64,000 nucleotides of DNA from Clostridiales bacterium (GTDB lineage: Bacteria > Bacillota > Clostridia > Christensenellales > CAG-138): NCBI GenBank assembly GCA_019416935.1, contig DXWI01000011.1, forward strand, positions 1 to 64,000, in the 5' to 3' direction. The notes beneath the pieces were generated by a model. The model had not been told where the DNA came from. It searched no databases and worked only from the letters and a program-made list of their open reading frames with translations. The translations under genes and the position numbers were made by a program. Positions 8,850-17,196 of the stretch are shown here, piece by piece; position 1 is the stretch's first letter, and every line of letters begins with the position of its first letter.

Positions 8850-10475
8850 ATGAAAGCAAGGTCAACCTACAAAGCGGCGTTGTATATGCGCCTTTCAAGA
8901 GACGACGACGGCGCAGCGGAGAGTGCGAGCATCACGACGCAGCGCAAAATGCTCCGAAGCTACGCGGCGGACAACGGCTATCTGGTTTTTGATGAATATG
9001 TGGACGACGGCTGGAGCGGCACGAACTTCGACCGGCCGGACTTCAAGCGGATGATCGCGGACATCGAGGCAAAAAAGATCAACCTTGTGATCACGAAGGA
9101 TCTGTCCCGACTCGGTCGGGACTATATCACAGCCGGACAGTATACAGAGATCTATTTCCCGTCGAAAGGCGTTCGCTATATCGCTATCAACGACGGCTAT
9201 GATTCCGACAGCCCATACACGGATATCGCCCCGTTCAAGAACGTCATCAACGAGATGTACGCCCGCGACACGTCCAAGAAGATACGTTCGGCGTTTACGA
9301 CCAAGATGCGTGAAGGAGCGTATATCGCCGCTTTTGCGCCCTACGGCTATCAGAAAGACCCGACGGATAAGAACCACCTCGTTGTTGATGCGCAGTCTGG
9401 CCAGATCGTAAAACAGATATTCCGCATGGCGGCAAACGGCGCGCTGCCCATCGAAATCGCGCGGACGCTCAATACGCAAAACGTGCCGTCACCCGCGGTC
9501 TACCGCTGTATGACGCATGACAGCTTAGATGTAAGCCTCTACTCGCAGCGGCAGGAATGGACGAGTGCAACCATCACAAAGATGCTTAAAAACGTCGTGT
9601 ACCTCGGGCATGTCGCGCAGGGTAAAACCACAAAGGTTTCGTTCAAAAGCCATCTGACCGTAACGAACCCGCGGGACGAATGGATCGTAGTAGAGAACAC
9701 GCACGAAGCACTCGTGGATGAGGAAACCTTTGACCTCGTCCGTCGTCGCACCGAAGCACGGACGTGCGAGAAGAAGGGCGAGTTCTATAACCTGTTCTCC
9801 GGCATCGCCAAATGCGCCGACTGCGGACGCAACATGTCCGCCACGGGTACGCGCAAGAAAGGTTCTCCCGCAAACCTTTGCTGCGGCGGCTACAAGCTCT
9901 ACGGTGCAAACGAGTGCAGCAATCACTTCATCGACTACAATGTGCTGTATGAGATTGTATTGACCTCGCTGAAAGAACAGCTCTCGATCAGCCGCGAGGA
10001 GCACATGACCATTCTCGACAACGCACAAAAGCGTCAGCTTTCTATTGTGAAGCAGCAGGATAACAGCAAAGACCTTGGCGACATCAAGAAACGTCTGCGG
10101 GAGCTCGAAAGCATCATCGGCAAGCTGTATGAGGATAATGCCGCAGGAAGACTCAGCGATGCGCGCATGAACAAGCTTTTGCCGAAATACGAACAGGAGG
10201 CCGAAACGTTAGAAAGCCGTATCACAGAAATAGAGTCGGAAGAAGCCGCCCCAGTGCAATCGGAGCAAGCCCCCCGTGAAAAGCTCGACAGGCTGCTGCA
10301 TCAGTTCACCGACGTAACGGAGCTGACGCCAAAGTTGCTGTTCAAGCTGATCGATCATATCGAAATCGGTCAAGGCTGCTACGAAAAGGGAGAACACGGT
10401 AAGGTAAAGCATCAGACGGTGAAGATCTTTTACCGTTTCCAAACGCAGGCGTCCATCAAGGAATATGCAATGTGA
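8850..10475 (+). CDS. Large serine recombinase of the integrated element
   Basis: The 541-residue protein is a complete TnpX/SpoIVCA-type large serine recombinase. The resolvase domain begins ALYMRLSRDD, with the nucleophilic serine at about residue 16, followed by DDGWSGTNFDRPDF and ITKDLSRLGRDYI. The Recombinase domain follows (about 170-290), then a zinc ribbon (CADCGRN with a later cysteine pair), then a long coiled-coil-prone stretch (LKKRLRELE-like heptads) and a basic tail. The ATG at 8850 follows AAAGGAG. The gene lies 114 bases inside the proposed right attachment half-site, the usual place for the enzyme that integrates and excises the element. Confidence 0.93.
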   Translation: MKARSTYKAALYMRLSRDDDGAAESASITTQRKMLRSYAADNGYLVFDEYVDDGWSGTNFDRPDFKRMIADIEAKKINLVITKDLSRLGRDYITAGQYTEIYFPSKGVRYIAINDGYDSDSPYTDIAPFKNVINEMYARDTSKKIRSAFTTKMREGAYIAAFAPYGYQKDPTDKNHLVVDAQSGQIVKQIFRMAANGALPIEIARTLNTQNVPSPAVYRCMTHDSLDVSLYSQRQEWTSATITKMLKNVVYLGHVAQGKTTKVSFKSHLTVTNPRDEWIVVENTHEALVDEETFDLVRRRTEARTCEKKGEFYNLFSGIAKCADCGRNMSATGTRKKGSPANLCCGGYKLYGANECSNHFIDYNVLYEIVLTSLKEQLSISREEHMTILDNAQKRQLSIVKQQDNSKDLGDIKKRLRELESIIGKLYEDNAAGRLSDARMNKLLPKYEQEAETLESRITEIESEEAAPVQSEQAPREKLDRLLHQFTDVTELTPKLLFKLIDHIEIGQGCYEKGEHGKVKHQTVKIFYRFQTQASIKEYAM

Positions 10476-10532
10476 AGATTTAAGCTTCAATCGTGGGCAA
10501 GGACGACATGTGCGTCCGCAGCCCACACCTCG

Positions 10533-10577
10533 CAGGTTTTGCCGTCCGGAAGCCCGAAGGGCGAGAGGCAAAACCTG
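10533..10577 (+). terminator. Hairpin after the recombinase gene
   Basis: CAGGTTTTGCC (10533-10543) pairs perfectly with GGCAAAACCTG (10567-10577), 11 pairs, with a small GCCC-GAA-GGGC stem in the loop. There is no T-run, so it may be a recombination-site feature rather than a terminator. Confidence 0.5.
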
Positions 10578-10589
10578 AAAACCTCGAAT

Positions 10590-10637
10590 GCAAACCGCAG
10601 GTTCGCATTCGGATATCAACCACCCATGTGCATGGGG
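10590..10637 (+). repeat. Right attachment-like junction in feoB
   Basis: The arm 10590-10628 is the inverted partner of 300-338 (35 of 39 identical). It is followed by TG at 10629-10630 and then by feoB sequence. The joint is a near palindrome, CCCATG-TG-CATGGG (10623-10636), centred on the dinucleotide, as expected around the crossover of a serine recombinase. FeoB similarity begins at the same place, so 10629-10630 is the best estimate of the crossover. Confidence 0.65.
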
Positions 10638-11471
10638 CTTGGTTGCAACGCCGCGGGCGTGATCGGCTGCCGGATCATCGACAGTCCACGCGAGCGGCTC
10701 ATCGCCATTTTGACCAACAGCCTCGTGCCCTGCAACGGACGGTTTCCGACGCTCATCGCCGTCATTACGATGTTCTTTGCGGGCGTTGCCGGCGGCCGTA
10801 CCTGGCTGTCGGCGCTCCTGCTGTTCGGCGCCATTCTGCTCAGCATCGGCATGACGTTCGCCGCTTCTCGGTTCCTTTCCAAAACGCTGCTCAGCGGCGT
10901 TCCCTCCTCCTTTACGCTGGAGCTGCCGCCCTATCGCATGCCGCAGATTGGCCGGGTGCTCGTACGCTCCGTGCTCGACCGGACACTGTTCGTGCTGGGC
11001 CGGGCTGTCAGCGTCGCCGCACCGGCCGGCCTGCTGATCTATCTGCTGGCAAACGTCACAGTGGGCGGCGCCACGCTGCTGCAGCACTGCACCTCGTTTT
11101 TCGATCCGTTCGGCCGGCTGCTGGGGCTCGACGGCGTGATCGTAATGGCGTTCCTGCTCGGATTGCCCGCCAACGAAATCGTCATTCCCGTCATCATCAT
11201 GGCCTATGCCGCAACCGGCATGCTCACGGACTATACCGGACTGGACGAACTGCACCGCATGCTGGTACAGCACGGCTGGACTTGGCTGACGGGGCTCAAC
11301 ATGCTGCTGTTCTCCCTGTTCCATTGGCCATGCTCGACAACGCTTCTCGCCATCCGAAAGGAAACGCAGAGCTGGAAATGGGCGGGAGCCGCCATGCTGC
11401 TGCCGACGCTGATCGGGATGGCGCTGTGCCTGACCACGACCGCGCTCGCGCGCCTGTTCGGCCTTGTATAA
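10626..11471 (+). pseudogene. feoB: FeoB ferrous iron transporter, C-terminal part, cut by the element
   Basis: About 280 residues match the C-terminal membrane portion of Clostridia-type FeoB: MCMGLGCNAAGVIGCRIID is the first gate region, then FVPCNGRFPTL-like text (LVPCNGRFPTLIA), and a second gate LLGLPANEIVIPVIIM. The N-terminal GTPase and first membrane segments are missing. Similarity starts at the element junction, so the gene was split by integration; the N-terminal half is not found at the other end of the element. A truncated transporter without its G-domain is unlikely to work. A 53-residue ORF follows. Confidence 0.85.
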
Positions 11472-11513
11472 ACGGCGGGCGGGACGGCGCATACTAACCG
11501 TGAGGTGAAGCAC

Positions 11514-11675
11514 ATGGATGATCTGCCACAGGGATTTTTGCAGTCGCTATCCCGCAACCCGGAAGCCATGAAGCGCTTCTGCGCGCTGCCCGAGGGCGTC
11601 AAGGAGCAGCGGGTTGCCGAGGCGCGCGCTGCAAAGAGCCGCGCGGAGATGGACGCGCTGGTCAGGGATCTGTAG
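11514..11675 (+). CDS. Small 53-residue protein downstream of feoB
   Basis: A charged, helical 53-residue protein (MDDLPQGFLQSLSRNPEAM at the start, EMDALVRDL at the end) behind GTGAGGTGAAG. It lies 42 bases after feoB and reads like part of the same transcript. I do not recognise it; no metal-binding cysteines apart from a single Cys are present, so it is not FeoA or FeoC. Confidence 0.6.
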   Translation: MDDLPQGFLQSLSRNPEAMKRFCALPEGVKEQRVAEARAAKSRAEMDALVRDL

Positions 11676-11721
11676 CCCTTCCCAAAGCGCCGCCGCGGCT
11701 CGAACAGCGGCGTCATGCGAG

Positions 11722-11755
11722 CGCCCCGGCAGCACCGGGGCGTTCCTTTTTGCCG
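11722..11755 (+). terminator. Terminator of the feoB transcript
   Basis: CGCCCCGG-CAGCA-CCGGGGCG with TTCCTTTTT, an eight-pair GC stem and T-run, 47 bases after the small ORF. Confidence 0.8.
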
Positions 11756-11947
11756 TGAGCAGCGCCGCATTTTGCAGAATCCGCCAGCAGCGGTTGTTCC
11801 CGAAAGGCTCAGCCGCAAGCATGGAGCGCCGCGCCCGACGCCGGCATAGGGGGACAACGCCCCCGGGCGGTCTTGCTTTCTTTCTCACACTCCATTATAA
11901 TTGTTATCATATCCATTCAAATCTAATAAAACTGGAGGCCATCCAAA

Positions 11948-14050
11948 ATGAAGTGTGTCATCATCGGCGGCGTTGCCGGCGGCGCGACGGCTGCGGCAAG
12001 GCTGCGGCGGCTCGACGAATCGGCAGAGATTATCCTCTTGGAGCGCGGTTCTGAGATTTCTTTTGCAAACTGCGGTTTGCCCTATTATATCAGCGGCGTC
12101 ATTTCCGACGAGGACGAGCTGCTCCTGCAAACGCCGGAGAGCTTCCATGCGCGCTTCCATGTGGATGTTCGCATCAACAGCGAGGCCGTCTCCATCGACC
12201 CGGAGAACAAGACCGTTCTCGTCCGCTCGGCGGAGCGCGAATATACCGAAACCTATGACAAGCTGATCCTCTCCCCCGGCGCGCAGCCCATTGTGCCGCC
12301 CATCCCCGGCGTGGACGGCGAGCGCGTGTTCACACTGCGCAATATCCCCGATATGAAGCGCATCCACAGCTACATCCAGGCGCATCAGCCCAAGAGCGCC
12401 GTTGTCGTTGGCTGCGGCTTTATCGGCATTGAGATGGCGGAGAACCTGATGGAGGCGGGCCTGTCCGTCACGTCGGTCGATCTTGCCAAGAATGTCATCC
12501 CCGCGCTGGACTACGATATGGCTTGCGATGTGCACGGCTATCTGCGCGGCAAGGGCCTCAATCTGCTGCTCTCGAGCGGCCTGACCGGCATCGAGCAGCA
12601 GGCGGACGGCCAACTGCTCGTCACGGCCGGCGAGCACCGGATTGCCGCGGACATGGTCATCCTGTCCATCGGCGTCAAACCCGAGAGCCGGCTCGCCGCC
12701 GACGCGGGTCTTGCCGTCAACGGGCGCGGCTGCATCATGGTCAACGATCAGATGCAGACCTCGAACAAGGACGTCTATGCCGTGGGCGATGCGATCGAGG
12801 TCAGGAACTTTGTGACCGATCTGCCGGCGAGCATTCCGCTTGCAGGCCCGGCCAACCGGCAGGCGCGCGTCGCGGCGGATGTGATCTCCGGCATCGACAG
12901 CCATTACGCCGGCACGCAGGGCTCCGCCATCGTCAAAATCTTCGATATGACCGTTGCTGCAACCGGCATCAACGAGCAGACCGCCCGTTCGCTCGGCCTC
13001 GACTACGGCAAGGTGTTCACGTTCTCGCCCTCCCATGCGGGCTATTATCCGGGCGCGAAGAATATGTCCGTCAAAACGATCTATGAGAAAAAGACCGGCC
13101 GCATTCTGGGCGCGGAGCTTGTCGGCTACGAGGGCGTGGACAAGCGCGCCGACGTGTTTGCAACCGCCATCCGCGCCGGCCTGACGGCCGATGATCTGGC
13201 GGAGTTGGAGCTGTGCTACGCGCCGCCGTTCTCCTCCGCCAAGGACCCGGTCAACGTCGCGGGCTATGTAATTCAGAACGAGCTGCGCGGTCTGGTCAAG
13301 CATTTTCATTGGCATGATATTGCCTCGCTTCCGCGCGACGGCAGCGTCGTACTGCTCGACGTGCGCACCACGGGCGAATATGCGCGCGGCCATATTGACG
13401 GCTTTGTGAATATCCCCCTGCACGAGCTGCGCGGCCGTATCGCGGAAATTCCGACCGGCAAGCCGGTGTATGTACACTGCCAGAGCGGGCTTCGCAGCTA
13501 CGTTGCCACGCGCCTGCTCGCCGGGCTCGGGTTCGACTGCTACAATCTCTCCGGCGGGTACCGGCTGTACGCCTCCATCGCCAAGGAACAGCCGTTCTGT
13601 GCGGATCGCGACTGCCTGAACCAGCCGTACGCCGGCAGCGACGCAGCGCTCGTGCGCGATTACTTCCACGCCCGTGGTCTGAGCTGCTCGGAGAGCACCA
13701 TGCGCATTCTGCAGCTCAAGCACAAGCTGGACGGCTCGCCGGAGCTGACCAAGAGCATGACCGGCTTCGGCGGCGGCATGCACCGCGGTCTGGCCTGCGG
13801 TGCCGTTACGGGCGCGGTCGCTGCAATCGGCGCGCGGCTCGGCCGTTCCGAGCGCGGCGGCGCGAAGGAGCCCGCCGGTTCCACCGTGGATGCATTCCTG
13901 CAGGAGTTTGAAACGCGCTTCGGCTCGCTGACCTGTAAGGATCTACTCCGGAACGATCTGCCCAAGCCGCAGGAGCACGCCATTTGCAGCGGCTATGTGC
14001 AGGCCGCTGTGGAGATCGCCTCCCGCCTGATCGACGAACAGGAGAAATAA
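11948..14050 (+). CDS. CoA-disulfide reductase / rhodanese / C_GCAxxG fusion
   Basis: A 700-residue three-part redox enzyme. Residues 1-450 are a pyridine nucleotide-disulfide oxidoreductase of the CoA-disulfide (or persulfide) reductase group: FAD motif IIGGVAGGATAAARLRR, redox cysteine in FANCGLPYYISG (about residue 42), a second GxGxxG in VVVGCGFIGIEMAE and YAVGDAIEV. Residues 455-545 are a rhodanese domain with active-site CQSGLRS. Residues 575-695 are a C_GCAxxG_C_C module (CSEST, GFGGGMHRGLACGAVTGA, then two later cysteines). The first two domains are known together (CoADR-RHD); the third suggests an added thiol or metal relay. The ATG follows ACTGGAGG. Probable role: NAD(P)H-driven persulfide or polysulfide reduction. 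Confidence 0.9.
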   Translation: MKCVIIGGVAGGATAAARLRRLDESAEIILLERGSEISFANCGLPYYISGVISDEDELLLQTPESFHARFHVDVRINSEAVSIDPENKTVLVRSAEREYTETYDKLILSPGAQPIVPPIPGVDGERVFTLRNIPDMKRIHSYIQAHQPKSAVVVGCGFIGIEMAENLMEAGLSVTSVDLAKNVIPALDYDMACDVHGYLRGKGLNLLLSSGLTGIEQQADGQLLVTAGEHRIAADMVILSIGVKPESRLAADAGLAVNGRGCIMVNDQMQTSNKDVYAVGDAIEVRNFVTDLPASIPLAGPANRQARVAADVISGIDSHYAGTQGSAIVKIFDMTVAATGINEQTARSLGLDYGKVFTFSPSHAGYYPGAKNMSVKTIYEKKTGRILGAELVGYEGVDKRADVFATAIRAGLTADDLAELELCYAPPFSSAKDPVNVAGYVIQNELRGLVKHFHWHDIASLPRDGSVVLLDVRTTGEYARGHIDGFVNIPLHELRGRIAEIPTGKPVYVHCQSGLRSYVATRLLAGLGFDCYNLSGGYRLYASIAKEQPFCADRDCLNQPYAGSDAALVRDYFHARGLSCSESTMRILQLKHKLDGSPELTKSMTGFGGGMHRGLACGAVTGAVAAIGARLGRSERGGAKEPAGSTVDAFLQEFETRFGSLTCKDLLRNDLPKPQEHAICSGYVQAAVEIASRLIDEQEK

Positions 14051-14076
14051 CGCCCATCGCATATGCATGATCGCCG

Positions 14077-14113
14077 GCCGCCCGAAAACAGCGCGTTTTC
14101 GGGCGGCTTTTTC
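14077..14113 (+). terminator. Terminator after the CoADR fusion gene
   Basis: GCCGCCCGAAAAC and GTTTTCGGGCGGC form a 13-pair stem followed by TTTTTCTC. It is nearly symmetrical and strong. Confidence 0.85.
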
Positions 14114-14373
14114 TCACCCCCCCTGCGCCTCGTTTCCCGTTCTTTCCGTATTTGCAGCCTTGCTTCTCCATGCGCTTTCCGGTATACTCTAATTGGTATT
14201 TTATAATCATGTAATGCGTTATGTTTTTCATTCCTTTGAGGCAACAAGCGCTGCACGTCTTACTGTGCGTTGGCGCGACATACAATCCTTTTTTTCTTCG
14301 CCGCCCCCGATTTCATGGCAGACGGCGGCTGCGATTCGTTGAAAACCACCGGTTGAAGGAGGAACGTGCGACT

Positions 14374-14643
14374 ATGAAAAAACGACACATCCTCAGCATT
14401 GTTTTCGGCGTTCTGTTGTGGAATATCAATACAGGTATTACCATTGCCACGCGGGAGGACTGGCTCACGAGCAATTGGCTGTCGCGGTCAAACGGTGTGA
14501 TTGCGATTTTGTTCATTTGGCCGCCGGTGTTCCTGTGGGCGTGGAGAAGCAGAGAAAAGCACAAGGCGCTATCCTATTTCGTCATGGCCTACGCTCTGCT
14601 GTTCAGCGTCATCGTGTGCTGCTTCATATTGTTTGTCCATTAG
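14374..14643 (+). CDS. Small membrane protein (89 residues)
   Basis: Three hydrophobic stretches are seen: residues 7-24 (a possible signal anchor), about 42-56 (IAILFIWPPVFLWAW) and about 66-88. A positively charged turn lies between the last two, so it is an integral membrane protein with short loops. The ATG at 14374 follows AAGGAGG at a good distance. It lies 10 bases before a lipoprotein gene and is probably cotranscribed with it. No family is recognised. Confidence 0.7.
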   Translation: MKKRHILSIVFGVLLWNINTGITIATREDWLTSNWLSRSNGVIAILFIWPPVFLWAWRSREKHKALSYFVMAYALLFSVIVCCFILFVH

Positions 14644-14653
14644 GGAGGGGCAC

Positions 14654-15198
14654 ATGAACAAGTCCCGATTTTGGAAGGAGCATTGGCTGATCGCATTGTT
14701 GATTGGGCTGGCGCTTTGCACATCTCTCTGTGGATGCCGGTACAGCCTGATTCGCTTTGAGAGTATGGAAGCGACGGTAGAATACTATGATAATAATGGT
14801 GTGGTGAACTGCGACGTGTTTTTGAAGGAATCGATACAGCTTTTGTTGCCTATGAATTGGTCCCAAACGGTTATGGAAGCGTTGTGCTTGCTCAAGACAA
14901 AACCGATCAGAAATACAGGCGGGTGGAAACGATGCCCATAAATGCAATGATCGCCGAGAATTATTTCATTCGAATATTCAACTACGATTTTACGGATGAC
15001 GTCTACATGGAAGTCACCATGCTGCAAGACACGCCGCAATATAACAGCCTTGAAATCAGCAACGACTATGGTTGGAATTTTCAAAAAATGGATTTTGTTG
15101 AACCATATAATCATGTCTCGATTGCAAGTTTTTCCGCCGAAGCCGGTCAATACAGCATCCGGATTAACGGGCAGATTGTAAAATTCACCCTACGCTGA
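14654..15198 (+). pseudogene. Lipoprotein with a one-base frameshift
   Basis: The first frame (14654-14941) starts with a lipoprotein-like signal (IALLIGLALCTSLCGC) and a beta-strand-rich body up to VVNCDVF. The natural continuation is in another frame: EGIDTAFVAYELVPNGYGSV on to the stop at 15198. The frames meet at the run GTGTTTTTGAA (14816-14826); one more T would restore a single protein of about 181 residues. Either the gene is broken, or the T-run varies by slippage, or the base call is wrong. The protein reads as a secreted beta-sandwich lipoprotein of unknown function behind GGGAGGGG. Confidence 0.7.
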
Positions 15199-15446
15199 GA
15201 CAGTGAATCAGCATATCGAACGGGCTGTCGGCTCCAACCGTTCCGGCCGGGAATGGGCGCGCGTTTTCAGCATGTGTCACTCCTCCATGCAGCAGCCGTG
15301 GCACCCTGCAAGCGGCGCCGCGGCATATGGATTCCGTTTTTGAAGCTGCGGAGCGTCATGCCGCTTTGGCGGCCGTCCATGATCCGCCCCTTGCGGACAG
15401 CCGTTCGCATGCGCAGCAAGCCGCGCCTTGTCCCGGCCGGTTTCTG

Positions 15447-16151
15447 CTATTCCTCCAGAATCCTTCCATCGGTGGAGATCGTCACAACCTGCCAAGGGAT
15501 GCACTTGCCGCTCGCCTGCAGCGCCTTTTTGACCGCGTTTTCCAGCCCGCCGCAGCAGGGCACCTCCATGCGGACAACGGCGACGCTCTGTATGCCGTTG
15601 CTGCGGATCAGTTCGGCGAGCTTCTCGGCATAGTCCACACCGTCCAGCTTGGGGCAGCCGACCAGTGTGACGCGTCCTTTGATAAACCGCTCGTGGAAGC
15701 CCGCATAGGCATACGCCGTGCAGTCCGCGGCGATCAGCAGCTTTGCGCCGTCAAAATAGGACGCATTCACCGGCGCAAGCTTGATCTGCACCGGCCACTG
15801 GCTCAGCCTGCTGACCGGTTCTTCCGCGGCCGGCTGCCGCTCGCGCCTGCTTTCGCTGCGCTCAATGGTCCTGGACTGTGTGCCGGGACAGCCGCAGGGC
15901 CGCCGGTCGCCCTGCTCCCGCCGGTTTGCCCGAACCGCCGCCTCGTCGTATGCGGCGGCCTCCTGCTCCACGAACGTGATCGCCCCGGTTGGGCAGACGG
16001 GCAGGCAGTCGCCCAACCCGTCGCAGTAGTCGTCCCGCAGGAGCTTTGCCTTGCTGTGCACCATGCCGATGGCCCCTTCATGGCACGCGGCGGCACAGGC
16101 CCCGCAGCCGTTGCACCGTGCCTCGTCGATTTGAATGATCTTGCGTATCAT
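15447..16151 (-). CDS. 4Fe-4S ferredoxin-type protein
   Basis: The 234-residue protein begins with two iron-sulfur motifs, CNGCGACAAACHEGAIG and CDGLGDCLPVCPTGAI, followed by a PCGCPG motif and a C-terminal domain (LLIAADCTAYAYAGFHERF, then VVRMEVPCCGGLENA). This pattern is typical of the ferredoxin proteins found beside Crp/Fnr regulators in Clostridia. It probably transfers electrons in the cytosol; the extra cysteines in the C-terminal half may bind another metal. It is transcribed divergently from the Crp/Fnr gene with 92 bases between them, which suggests that the regulator controls it. Confidence 0.85.
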   Translation of the reverse strand: MIRKIIQIDEARCNGCGACAAACHEGAIGMVHSKAKLLRDDYCDGLGDCLPVCPTGAITFVEQEAAAYDEAAVRANRREQGDRRPCGCPGTQSRTIERSESRRERQPAAEEPVSRLSQWPVQIKLAPVNASYFDGAKLLIAADCTAYAYAGFHERFIKGRVTLVGCPKLDGVDYAEKLAELIRSNGIQSVAVVRMEVPCCGGLENAVKKALQASGKCIPWQVVTISTDGRILEE

Positions 16152-16189
16152 CGATGCCCCTCCGTTTCATTTCTTGCTTTTCTGATTGC

Positions 16190-16231
16190 AGTATACTATA
16201 CTGGCTACAAAAAATATGTTGTTAGGACAAC
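16190..16231. promoter_or_regulatory. Divergent promoter region with two palindromes
   Basis: Between the ferredoxin gene and the Crp/Fnr gene lie AGTATA-C-TATACT (16190-16202, perfect arms) and GTTGT-TAGG-ACAAC (16218-16231). The second has the form of a Crp/Fnr-type operator (two half-sites around a short spacer), the first overlaps -10-like sequence. Autoregulation by the adjacent Crp/Fnr protein is likely but inferred. Confidence 0.5.
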
Positions 16232-16243
16232 GAAAAAGATAAA

Positions 16244-16903
16244 ATGATGGACGATTCGTTTTTAGCACATACCGCGCTGTTTCGCGGCACGGATGCGGCG
16301 CAGGTCAAGGCCATGCTGCTCTGCCTCGGCGGGTATGAACGGCAATACGGAAAGGGTGCCGCCATTTTTCGCGCCGGAGAATGCGTGGACAGCATGGGGC
16401 TGATACTCTCCGGCAGCGCGAACATGGAGATCGACGATGTGTGGGGAAACAAGACCATTCTGGGTCATGTGGGCGCCGGACAGCTATTTGCGGAAACCTA
16501 TGCCTGTCTCCCCGGGGAACCGCTGATGGTCAACGTGATCGCCTGCGAGACGAGCACAGTTTTGTTTCTGAACGCTGCGCGGCTGCTCACGACCTGCCCT
16601 TGCTCCTGCCCGCATCACAACAGGCTCATACAAAACCTGCTGCAAATCCTTGCGGGGAAAAACCTCGCGCTGTCGCGCCGCAGCCTGCATACGTCCCCGA
16701 AGTCCATCCGCGGCCGGCTGCTGTCCTATCTTTCCGAACAGGCCAAGCAGTCCGGCAGCCTGCAATTGACCATCCCGTTCAACCGGCAGCAGCTTGCGGA
16801 CTATCTCGGCGTTGACCGCAGCGCCCTGTCCAACGAGCTGAGCAAAATGCAGCGCGAAGGGCTGCTGACTTATCACCGGAGCTGCTTTACGCTCAAAGCA
16901 TAG
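16244..16903 (+). CDS. Crp/Fnr-family transcriptional regulator
   Basis: The 219-residue protein has an N-terminal cyclic-nucleotide-binding fold (SGSANMEIDDVWGNKTILGH) and a C-terminal winged helix (RQQLADYLGVDRSALSNELS). Between them is a cysteine- and histidine-rich TTCPCSCPHHNRLI, a spacing seen in Clostridial members that may sense metal, haem or redox state instead of cAMP. The start at 16244 (ATGATG) has AAAGATAAA upstream, a weak ribosome site. Its divergent partner is an iron-sulfur protein, so a redox signal is plausible. Confidence 0.88.
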   Translation: MMDDSFLAHTALFRGTDAAQVKAMLLCLGGYERQYGKGAAIFRAGECVDSMGLILSGSANMEIDDVWGNKTILGHVGAGQLFAETYACLPGEPLMVNVIACETSTVLFLNAARLLTTCPCSCPHHNRLIQNLLQILAGKNLALSRRSLHTSPKSIRGRLLSYLSEQAKQSGSLQLTIPFNRQQLADYLGVDRSALSNELSKMQREGLLTYHRSCFTLKA

Positions 16904-17196
16904 TCGAACAGAGTCCGTCCGGGGCAGTCATCCTGCTTCGGGAAACACAGCGCTTGGAGCGGGGCGGCATGCAGCAGGTTCGTGCGTGTTTCGTTCCCCT
17001 TCCGTGGGCTACCGAGTGGTTTTGCCCTGCGGCTTCGAGTCCCCTGCCGAAGGTGGGACTCTCCGCTTGCTCTTCGGCCTGCTTGCGCTCCGCGCTGCGC
17101 AGTCTCTCGGCTGCGCTCCCCGGCCGCTAAAAACAGTCCACCGGACTGTTTTTTACGCGGCTTCGAGTTCCTTATAAACCAAATACAAGGGCCGCC
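16904..17196. other. Intergenic region between crp/fnr and the truncated sensor
   Basis: No gene is supported here. It holds GC-rich low-complexity sequence and a strong hairpin at 17130-17154. Its right end is the point where the sensor gene breaks off. Confidence 0.5.
17130..17154. terminator. Bidirectional terminator
   Basis: AAAACAGTCC-ACC-GGACTGTTTT with T-run on the plus strand and A-run in front, so it can stop transcription from both sides. Confidence 0.75.

Noticed and set aside
300..10628. The 10.3-kb segment as a simple invertible switch between inverted repeats
   Set aside because: The arms are inverted, but the sequences outside the TG differ, whereas an invertase would need full inverted sites at both ends. 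The attL/attR reading fits better.
11885..13783. 632-residue minus-strand frame opposite the CoADR fusion
   Set aside because: It lies antisense to a well-supported gene and shows no domain of its own.
16980..17130. tRNA-like words (TTCGAGTCCC) in the intergenic DNA after crp/fnr
   Set aside because: No acceptor stem or anticodon arm can be formed, and no cloverleaf fits.
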